Below, one piece after another: positions 28,082-34,865 of a stretch of 64,000 nucleotides of DNA (positions are counted from its first letter, which is position 1; the number at the start of each line of letters is the position of its first letter). The notes beneath the pieces were generated by a model. That model saw nothing but the letters and a program-made list of their open reading frames with translations, ran no database searches and was not told the origin of the DNA. Position numbers and translations under genes: made by a program. The stretch spans positions 62,001 to 126,000 of the forward strand of contig JAUQWO010000046.1 in NCBI GenBank assembly GCA_030835135.1. The letters are read 5' to 3'. Source of the DNA: Bacteroidota bacterium. GTDB lineage: Bacteria; Bacteroidota; Ignavibacteria; UBA10030; UBA6906.

Positions 28082-28729
28082 CTACTGTCTCGCTTCCATT
28101 GTCTGCTTCGCTTCTGTCGGGTCCAGCGTGCCGAACACGACGTCCCACAACGGTGAACTGACCCCGAAGCCCTTTTCGGGATCGTGGTAGTGATGCAGGA
28201 CGTGATGGTGCTTCACCTTCTGCCACCAGCCGAACTTCATCGGGGCATGGTGCGTGGCATAGTGGATCTCGTCGTAGAAGATGTAGCCGAGCATGAAGCC
28301 GCCGAAGAACGGCCAGGTATACACCGGTCCGAGCACCAGCCAGTACAGGCCGAAGAAGAGCGAGGCCAGCGGGATGCTCACCGACGGCGGCATCACCAGA
28401 CGCTTGCTGTCGTTGGGATAGTCATGGTGTACGCCGTGCATCATGAAGTGCAGGTACTTCCCCAGGGCGCTCTTCGGTTCATAATGGAACACCCAGCGGT
28501 GCAGGGTGTACTCGGTGATCGTCCAGAACGCCAGACCGCCGATGAACAGCTCCACCGCGGTCGATGACGGCAATGACGGGATCTGCGACGTGGTGTACAC
28601 GGCGTAGGCAACGACGGGGAGATAGATGATGATGGGCACGCTCCAATGAACGTGCGTGAACAGTTCCAGAATATCGCTCTTGAAGAGACGGGCGGATTCA
28701 TCTTTATTGGATACGTACAACTTAGCCAT
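28082..28729 (-). CDS. Fatty acid hydroxylase superfamily membrane protein
   Basis: A 215-residue membrane protein with the eight-histidine pattern of the fatty acid hydroxylase/sterol desaturase superfamily: HRWVFHYE near residue 80, HFMMHGVHHDYP near 93, HYATHHAPM near 156, and HHHVLHHYHD near 173. Four hydrophobic segments surround these. The size and spacing are closest to the FA2H-like 2-hydroxylases, which use a di-iron centre and O2. Substrate could be a fatty acyl chain of a sphingolipid-like or other membrane lipid. GGAG precedes the ATG. An O2-using enzyme next to a hydrogenase locus suggests a facultative life style, but that is inference. Confidence 0.88.
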   Translation of the reverse strand: MAKLYVSNKDESARLFKSDILELFTHVHWSVPIIIYLPVVAYAVYTTSQIPSLPSSTAVELFIGGLAFWTITEYTLHRWVFHYEPKSALGKYLHFMMHGVHHDYPNDSKRLVMPPSVSIPLASLFFGLYWLVLGPVYTWPFFGGFMLGYIFYDEIHYATHHAPMKFGWWQKVKHHHVLHHYHDPEKGFGVSSPLWDVVFGTLDPTEAKQTMEARQ

Positions 28730-28812
28730 GGGACATCTCCGGATCTGGAGGATACGCGTGTGACTGAAAAAATACCGAGAAATCTCGAATCTGTCAAACA
28801 GGACACCCACCG

Positions 28813-29310
28813 ATGAGTACTGCACCCGTGATCCGCGCGGCCACACCGGCCGATGCCCCTGCCATTCTCTCGCTGGTCCTCGGCCTGGCAGCCTATGAAA
28901 AGCTCGCCCCCCCCGATGCCACCGCACAGGAACGCCTCATCCGCGATATGTTTTCAACACCGCCGCGCATCCAAGCGTTCCTGGCGGAGGTTGATGGCAC
29001 GCCGGCCGGGTATGCCTTCATTTTTGAGACCTATTCCAGTTTCCTCGCCCTGCCCACCCTGTATCTGGAAGACCTGTTCGTGCTTCCGGAATTCCGCAAC
29101 CGGAAGGCCGGCTACGCCCTCTTCACGCACGTCGTTGCGGAAGCCCACCGCCGCGGATGCGGCCGCATGGAATGGTCCGTGCTCACCTGGAACCGCCTGG
29201 CGATCGATTTTTACGTCCGCCTCGGTGCACAGCACCTGTCCGATTGGGCCGTGTACCGCCTCACCCGCCCCGACATGGAGAACATCCTCACGACGAAAGG
29301 CGCGCAGTGA
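28813..29310 (+). CDS. GNAT-family N-acetyltransferase
   Basis: A 165-residue GNAT protein similar in layout to the spermidine/diamine acetyltransferase group. IRAATPADAPAILSLV opens the fold, LYLEDLFVLPEFRNRKAGYA near residue 77 is the acetyl-CoA motif A region, and WNRLAIDFYVRLGAQ near residue 125 is motif B. It would acetylate an amine with acetyl-CoA in the cytosol; the acceptor is unknown. Its stop overlaps the GTG of the next gene by three bases. Confidence 0.92.
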   Translation: MSTAPVIRAATPADAPAILSLVLGLAAYEKLAPPDATAQERLIRDMFSTPPRIQAFLAEVDGTPAGYAFIFETYSSFLALPTLYLEDLFVLPEFRNRKAGYALFTHVVAEAHRRGCGRMEWSVLTWNRLAIDFYVRLGAQHLSDWAVYRLTRPDMENILTTKGAQ

Positions 29311-30152
29311 CGGCCGCATACGCACGCTCCTTCGCCCTTGCCGCGATCCTGCTCGGCGTGATGGCAGGGCCCGCGGTCACGATGCTCAGCGCCGGACAAC
29401 CGGGGGAACCACTCCGGTTCCGCGTGCTGCCGGAAGAACGGATCTTCCCCCGCATCCATGCGAGCGGACAGGCACATCAGCTTGGCATCAGCAAGGACCT
29501 GGACTCGCGACAGTGGTTCGGCGACATCGGGGGCGAACGCCCGCTCTTCGAACTCTCCGGCGGACCCGTGGAGATCCAGGCCGGGATCGGTGCAACGGTG
29601 CATGCGGGCATCCTCCGCACACCGCCTCTGCTCCAGGTGGTGACGGTGGATTTCGTCGTCGATTTCCCCATCGACATCCGCATCACCCGGGACGTCAGCA
29701 TCCGGACCGGATACGGACACTTCAGCGCACATATCGCCGATGATGGGATCGAGGTCCTGGCGTTGCACTCGATCAATTACGCCAAGGACTACGTGACCCT
29801 GCTGGGATCGATGCACTGGACGGAACATCATGCCATGGTGTATGCAGGCGGGCGGTACGACTTCCATACGCTGCCGGTCACGGACAAGCATCTGGTGGCG
29901 CAGGTAGGAGGCGAGATCCAGCCCGTGGAACTCTTTGCAGGGTGCCGGTTGTATGCCGCGGTGGACCTGCGGTTCAAAGAGGAGACGGCATGGCGCGCGA
30001 TCCAGAGTTATCAGGCGGGATGCATTCTTACCGGCCCCGCGGCCACCGCGGTCCGCGTCACGTACACGTACAGGACCGGGAGCGATGACCGCGGACAATT
30101 CTTCGACCGCACGCTGACGGCAAGCCTGTTCGGCGTCGCGATCGATCTCTGA
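29307..30152 (+). CDS. Putative outer-membrane protein (DUF1207-like)
   Basis: A 281-residue protein with an N-terminal hydrophobic signal (FALAAILLGVMAGPAVTML). The mature part begins RFRVLPEERIFPRIHASG and then shows many alternating beta strands with conserved Gly and aromatic residues (GIGATVHAGIL, RTGYGHFSAHIADDG). The overall shape recalls DUF1207 proteins, but this is a memory-based match without a search. The start is GTG overlapping the acetyltransferase stop (GTGA). The gene ends three bases from the convergent lamin-tail gene. Role unknown; probably a surface or membrane barrel. Confidence 0.68.
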   Translation: MTAAYARSFALAAILLGVMAGPAVTMLSAGQPGEPLRFRVLPEERIFPRIHASGQAHQLGISKDLDSRQWFGDIGGERPLFELSGGPVEIQAGIGATVHAGILRTPPLLQVVTVDFVVDFPIDIRITRDVSIRTGYGHFSAHIADDGIEVLALHSINYAKDYVTLLGSMHWTEHHAMVYAGGRYDFHTLPVTDKHLVAQVGGEIQPVELFAGCRLYAAVDLRFKEETAWRAIQSYQAGCILTGPAATAVRVTYTYRTGSDDRGQFFDRTLTASLFGVAIDL

Positions 30153-30155
30153 CCA

Positions 30156-32396
30156 TCACAGCCGGCGCGCGAGGACGACAGCACAGGCGGCCGTCAGCAT
30201 CCGTCCACCTTCCTCGTCGATGCCTTCCAGATGGATGATGTAGATGCCTATGCGCAAGGGCGTCCTCCCTTCCCCCATCCCGTCCCACACGACCTCCCCG
30301 GTCATCGCTGCCGGTGCAGCATTCACGAGATCCCGCACCTGTCGTCCCCGGATATCATAGACGCGGATCCTGATCAGCGACGACCGCGCCGGGAGCCGGT
30401 ACCGCACCACGGTCACGTCGTCCCGGCCATCGGCATCGGGAGAGAAGGGATCCGGCGCGCACACGAGCGACGCGGCGGATACCGACGGAGTGATCAGGAT
30501 GCTGTTCGCGCGGCCCGCGGTACCGCCCGACGGGTCCACACACGTTCCCCAGTTCCGCGCGTCCCCGCTTGCCAGACGGGGGTCGTAGCGTTCGAGCGAC
30601 CGCCCGGCAGGATCATCGACCGTTGCCGAGTGCCAGCTGGGCGCATACGCGACGCTGTCGATCAGCACGCTGTCGGCACTGTACAGAAGCACCGTATCCC
30701 CGTCGTTGTTCAACCCGAGCCCGGTCCCGCTCACGGTCGTGCAGATCTCCGCTGCGAGGCGGGCGGCGATCCCCACGGTCGAATCCCCCGCAACCACATG
30801 CATCGCACTGCCCGGCAGCACCCTCCTGCGATCGGTGACGGTCCATCGGTGCATCGACGGCACACCCACGTGCCGGTCCGCGAGAAAGCATCCCTCCAAC
30901 GACACGGGCGATGACGACACATTGATGATCTCGATGAACTCGGCCGTGCCGCCCAGCGGCGCTGCCTGGATCTCGTTGATGCGCAGGATCCCGGCGGCCA
31001 CTGGCGTCACCACATCACCGATGATGAAATTGTTCTCCGGACGCTGGTCATTCTCCCACACGACGGCAGCGCGGATCCGCCACCGGCCCGGCAGCTGATC
31101 GCGCCAGGGACAGATCACATCGGTGGAGTCGCCGGCGGCAAGCGGCGCTTCCATCATGCCCGATGCCAACGGGTCCGCCTCCATCCCGGAGACGTCGGAG
31201 AAGACCTCGATCCTGCATGGCGGGGCCACCGCGCTCCCCGCATTGCGGACAGTCGCCAGAAATCCCGTCGTGCCCGTGCCCGGGTCGGTGTGCATCACCA
31301 CGCGTGCCATCCGCAGATCGAACGGCCGGATGATGATACTGTTCTCCCTGCCCGGCGTGGAGCCCATGGTGTCACGGCACCCTCCCCAATTCCCGGCGAT
31401 GGACGACGCACTTCGGGGATCGATCCGCTCGATGGACACGCCGGGACCGCCTCCCGATGCGTCATCATACCGCACGCTGTCCATCGTGGCACCTTCTTCA
31501 TCCTGCACCAGAACGAGATCCCCCGCATTATTGAGTGATGGAAATCCGGAGGTCTGCACGATCATCGCCGCGGGACCCACGGCAGCACGCACGGCTGCGG
31601 AGTCGGCGGCAAGCACGACCAGTGCGCCTGACGGGAGCGGCGCCGTTGCGGCACTGACCGCATGCGCCGTCCCTGTCGGGGAGTCGAGCACCCGCCATCC
31701 GGCGATCTCAACTTCCGCGCTGCCGGTGTTCATGAGTTCGATCCACTCCGGCTGTGCGGCCGGAGGCTGGCACTGTATCTCATTGATCACTACCATGCCG
31801 CGCGGGACCGGCGGGCGCGGACGGGTCAGGCGAACATCGTCGATCCGGACCGTCGCCGTTGTTCCCGTGGCCGCCGGCAGGAAGTGCCATCGCAGCACGA
31901 ACGAATCCGCTGCTGCGAGCGACGGCGGGAGAGGGAACTCGAGTTTCTCATAGACCGAAGAAGGGAATATGGAGGGGGCTTCGCCGATGACGACCCCGAA
32001 GGTTCGCCCCCCGTCCGTCGACGCCTCGACGATACAGCGGGCCGCAAATGTTGATGATCGGCGGAGGGAGAAACTCAAGAGAGCAGGAAAGACCGCACGC
32101 GGGTCGAAAGAGCGGGAAACAAGCCATTGTTCGACCGCTGCATTGGACCCGGCAATGGCCTGGGGCGGGCTGGCGGGAGAGGAAGCCGCGGTCACGAGAT
32201 CGGCCGTACCCGCCAAACGGGATGACGAGGACCACCAGCCAGGGGGGAGGGCCGGGGGCAGAACGGTATCGAATGTCTCCTCGTACAGGACCACCGATGC
32301 CTGTCCCCCGGAGGTCGCACCCCACCCATCGGCACCCTGCTGAAGGAGCGCCAGAAGAAGAAAGAAGACGAATCCCGATCGGTGCTGAATTTTCAT
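30156..32396 (-). CDS. Secreted lamin-tail-domain protein with C-terminal FlgD-like domain
   Basis: A 746-residue exported protein. A signal peptide (GFVFFLLLALLQQGADG) leads to a beta-rich N-terminal domain. Two lamin-tail-type domains follow, recognised by INEIQCQPPAAQPEWIELMN near residue 205 and INEIQAAPLGGTAEFIEIIN near residue 470. The C-terminus (YRLPARSSLIRIRVYDIRGR, then GIYIIHLEG) resembles the FlgD-like/sorting-type domain at the end of many secreted FCB proteins. It is probably surface-attached. The closing residues ARRL differ from the KxxK endings of classical type IX signals. It is divergent from a response regulator. Confidence 0.8.
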   Translation of the reverse strand: MKIQHRSGFVFFLLLALLQQGADGWGATSGGQASVVLYEETFDTVLPPALPPGWWSSSSRLAGTADLVTAASSPASPPQAIAGSNAAVEQWLVSRSFDPRAVFPALLSFSLRRSSTFAARCIVEASTDGGRTFGVVIGEAPSIFPSSVYEKLEFPLPPSLAAADSFVLRWHFLPAATGTTATVRIDDVRLTRPRPPVPRGMVVINEIQCQPPAAQPEWIELMNTGSAEVEIAGWRVLDSPTGTAHAVSAATAPLPSGALVVLAADSAAVRAAVGPAAMIVQTSGFPSLNNAGDLVLVQDEEGATMDSVRYDDASGGGPGVSIERIDPRSASSIAGNWGGCRDTMGSTPGRENSIIIRPFDLRMARVVMHTDPGTGTTGFLATVRNAGSAVAPPCRIEVFSDVSGMEADPLASGMMEAPLAAGDSTDVICPWRDQLPGRWRIRAAVVWENDQRPENNFIIGDVVTPVAAGILRINEIQAAPLGGTAEFIEIINVSSSPVSLEGCFLADRHVGVPSMHRWTVTDRRRVLPGSAMHVVAGDSTVGIAARLAAEICTTVSGTGLGLNNDGDTVLLYSADSVLIDSVAYAPSWHSATVDDPAGRSLERYDPRLASGDARNWGTCVDPSGGTAGRANSILITPSVSAASLVCAPDPFSPDADGRDDVTVVRYRLPARSSLIRIRVYDIRGRQVRDLVNAAPAAMTGEVVWDGMGEGRTPLRIGIYIIHLEGIDEEGGRMLTAACAVVLARRL

Positions 32397-32431
32397 GGAC
32401 GTGCGCCAGGTCACCCATACTACCCTGGAGT

Positions 32432-32460
32432 TTGCTATATTACGAGAGATTGGGTATATA
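32432..32460 (+). promoter_or_regulatory. Sigma70-like promoter of the response regulator gene
   Basis: TTGCTA and TATATA are spaced by 17 bases, 39 bases before the ATG. The 102-base gap also has to serve the divergent lamin-tail gene. Confidence 0.5.
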
Positions 32461-32498
32461 GGGAACATTCAACGAGTGCGTCACTCAGGACGGGGACC

Positions 32499-32873
32499 AT
32501 GGAACAGGCAAGAATACTCGTCGCAGACGATGAAGAAGGTATCCGCGAGTTGCTGCGCGAGCAACTGAATGCGGCGGGCTATATCACGGATGAAGCAACG
32601 GACGGCGCCGAAGCGATCGAGAAGCTCGACCAGGGCACCTATGACCTTGCGATCCTGGACATCAACATGCCGAAGAAGTCGGGGCTGGATGTGCTCAAAC
32701 ATATCCGCGACCGGAAGCTGACGATGGGGGTGATCATGCTGACCGGCCGTCTGGGCTTTTCCGTTGGCTCGGAGAGCATGTTACTGGGCGCCGACGAATA
32801 CATCACCAAGCCCTTCGACCTGGAATACCTGGAACTCACCATCAAGAAGGTGCTGGAAGGCGGAGCAAAGTAA
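32499..32873 (+). CDS. Single-domain response regulator
   Basis: A 124-residue CheY-like receiver with no output domain. It has the acidic pair in VADDEEG near residue 9, the phospho-acceptor Asp in LAILDINMP near residue 52, the conserved Thr in IMLTGR near residue 80 and the Lys in ITKPFD near residue 103. It would take phosphate from an unlinked histidine kinase; none is adjacent. A long insert after the Thr motif (LGFSVGSESMLLGAD) is unusual. A promoter-like pair lies upstream and the RNA methyltransferase gene follows after 29 bases. Confidence 0.92.
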   Translation: MEQARILVADDEEGIRELLREQLNAAGYITDEATDGAEAIEKLDQGTYDLAILDINMPKKSGLDVLKHIRDRKLTMGVIMLTGRLGFSVGSESMLLGADEYITKPFDLEYLELTIKKVLEGGAK

Positions 32874-32902
32874 CGAACGAAGGACGACCTCCTTCCCAGA
32901 CC

Positions 32903-34144
32903 ATGTCCTCCTTTTCGTCCCTCTTTCACGCCGCTATCCGCGATCAGGGCAAGCACCATCCCGCGCCCGCTCACGATACCTGCCGCACAGCGCAAGGCAC
33001 CCGTTGTCCGCTCTGTGCAGCCGGTGAAGTCCCGTACGACACCGAGGTCCGCCTCAAAGCACAGACACTCACGGAGTGGTGGCTCGCCACGTTGCCCGGC
33101 GTTCCTCTCGCTCCGCTCATCCATTCGCCACAACCCCGTCAGTACCGCACCGTTTCCAAACGCAAGGCCTTCCGCCGCGGCAGACGCCTGATGCTCGGGC
33201 TCATCGACCCGGATGCGGAGAGTGGCGATCACGCCGTGGAAGTGCTCCGTTGTGCGATCGAACCGTCATCGCATGCCGCGCTGTACGAGGACGTGGACCG
33301 ATGGCTTGGCACACCCGCGGCCGGACCGTTCCTCGAGGCACTCCAGTACGTGGTGATCAAAGGCGACGACCGCGAACGGATGGTGATCCTCACGGTACGA
33401 ACGATCAATGCGGGTGTCGTGCGCGCGGCCAACGCGCTCTCCAAGACGCTCACCGCCAGCGATCAGACGGTGCGGGGGATCTTCCTCTATGAGGATGCCT
33501 CGGAAGGCCGGTACTACATGGGGACCACGGCCTCGGGAGCGCCGGGAAAACTGCAGCGCGTGTTCGGTTCCACGACCCTCTCACACGTCACCGCCGGCAA
33601 ACGGTTCGTGTATCCCGTCCAGTCGTTCTCCCAGGTGAACCAGTCGATGCTCGATCCGATGGTGGAGCGGATCGGCGGACTGCTGCACCTCCCTGTCGCC
33701 GGCACGCTCTATGATCTGTATTGCGGGTATGGACTCTTCGGGATCTCGTTCGCCGGCAGCGCGAAGCGCGTGATCGGTGCGGACATCGCGCCGGCAGCGA
33801 TCGAAGCGGCCGGCAGGATCGCCACGCACCTGAAGATCACCAATGCACGGTTCACCCGCAGCGATCTGAACGAGACCTCACTGGTCAGTCTCATGCAACG
33901 CGCAGGGCCATCGGATGTCGCGATCCTGGACCCTCCGCGCAATGGCACGGCCCCCGGCGTGATCGAGGTCATCGCCGGACGGCGCTGTCACCGCGTTGTG
34001 CACCTGTTCTGCAACATCGAGGTCATGCCTGAGGAAGTGCAACGGTGGAAGAAGGCGGGATACACCATCGTCGAAGCGGTTCCGATGGACATGTTCCCCG
34101 GCACCGCGACCGTGGAGATCGCCGGAGTGTTCATCCCCTCCTGA
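32903..34144 (+). CDS. TrmA/RlmD-family RNA (uracil-C5) methyltransferase-like protein
   Basis: A 413-residue class I SAM methyltransferase of the RumA/TrmA group. QSFSQVNQSM near residue 236, LYCGYGLFGISFAG near residue 271 (SAM motif I), and DPPRNG near residue 344 are all present. The catalytic Cys would be Cys370 in HLFCNIE, where most relatives have a Ser-Cys-Asn-Pro context. There is no N-terminal TRAM domain; instead an early cysteine group (CRTAQGTRCPLC) recalls the iron-sulfur ligands of RlmD-type enzymes. It would methylate U in tRNA or rRNA, the site being unknown. Confidence 0.82.
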   Translation: MSSFSSLFHAAIRDQGKHHPAPAHDTCRTAQGTRCPLCAAGEVPYDTEVRLKAQTLTEWWLATLPGVPLAPLIHSPQPRQYRTVSKRKAFRRGRRLMLGLIDPDAESGDHAVEVLRCAIEPSSHAALYEDVDRWLGTPAAGPFLEALQYVVIKGDDRERMVILTVRTINAGVVRAANALSKTLTASDQTVRGIFLYEDASEGRYYMGTTASGAPGKLQRVFGSTTLSHVTAGKRFVYPVQSFSQVNQSMLDPMVERIGGLLHLPVAGTLYDLYCGYGLFGISFAGSAKRVIGADIAPAAIEAAGRIATHLKITNARFTRSDLNETSLVSLMQRAGPSDVAILDPPRNGTAPGVIEVIAGRRCHRVVHLFCNIEVMPEEVQRWKKAGYTIVEAVPMDMFPGTATVEIAGVFIPS

Positions 34145-34187
34145 AGCACGAACGGTCGTTCGGCCCCGGAGGTGTTCGTATCAACGC

Positions 34188-34865
34188 CTACGGCGGGGTC
34201 AACTTCTCGAAAGGGATATCGAGGATGGGATACTCGCGCCACGTGCGATGATCGAAATGCCACCACTCCCCCGGTTCCACACGGAACCCCTCCGCCTCCA
34301 TCGCCGACCGCAGCAACGCACGCATCTTTCGCTGCTCGTCCGTCCCCCCGGCATATGAACTCGAGGCCTTCGGGGTGAAATCGTCATACGGACTCGGCAT
34401 CACCACTTCCTTGCCGGTGCGCAGGTCGTAGAGCGACAGGTCCACCGCGGAGCCACGGTTGTGCTTGGAGCCTTTCTTCGGGTTCGCCACGAACGAACGC
34501 TTCGCCGGCGGCGTCTCATCCCAGAACTTCTTCGTCACCGCCCACGGCCGGTACCCGTCGAACACCAGCAACCCGTACCCTTTCGCATGCAGCGCGCGGT
34601 GCACGCGGACCACGGCCTCCGCCGCGGGGCGCTGCAGGAACGCCCGCGCCTGCGCGTACATCGGCCGGCCCATGAAATTGTGCGGCGTGGCGTAGCGGAT
34701 ATCGAGACGGATCGTCGAATCGAGTTGGACGAGTTCCACGAGGTCCTTCGCCGCGGCACGGTCCCGCACCTGAGCCGGTCCCGACACGACCGTAAGGCAC
34801 ACCAGCAGCACGCACAGTGCGACCATGCCGGATGCGCGGCAGTTCCGACGCCAGGGACGGGTCAT
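34188..34865 (-). CDS. ddpX: D-alanyl-D-alanine dipeptidase (M15D, VanX/DdpX-like)
   Basis: A 225-residue protein with a signal-like hydrophobic stretch (MVALCVLLVCLTVVSG) and the M15D zinc motifs SKHNRGSAVDLSL and EWWHF near the C-terminus. YDGYRPW-like FDGYRPWAV is also typical. It hydrolyses D-Ala-D-Ala; with a signal peptide it would act in the periplasm on peptidoglycan fragments. There are no vanA/vanH genes, so vancomycin resistance is not implied. The ATG overlaps the stop of the cyclase-like gene by four bases, so it is last in that operon. Confidence 0.9.
   Translation of the reverse strand: MTRPWRRNCRASGMVALCVLLVCLTVVSGPAQVRDRAAAKDLVELVQLDSTIRLDIRYATPHNFMGRPMYAQARAFLQRPAAEAVVRVHRALHAKGYGLLVFDGYRPWAVTKKFWDETPPAKRSFVANPKKGSKHNRGSAVDLSLYDLRTGKEVVMPSPYDDFTPKASSSYAGGTDEQRKMRALLRSAMEAEGFRVEPGEWWHFDHRTWREYPILDIPFEKLTPP

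Noticed and set aside
33306-33321. TTGGCACACCCGCGGC as a further sigma54 promoter
   Set aside because: GG and GC are ten bases apart, but the -12 box lacks TT before GC and the site is inside the methyltransferase coding region.
34188-34865. Vancomycin-resistance gene (vanX)
   Set aside because: The protein is VanX-like, but there is no vanA/vanH partner and it has a signal peptide, so a role in peptidoglycan turnover is more likely.
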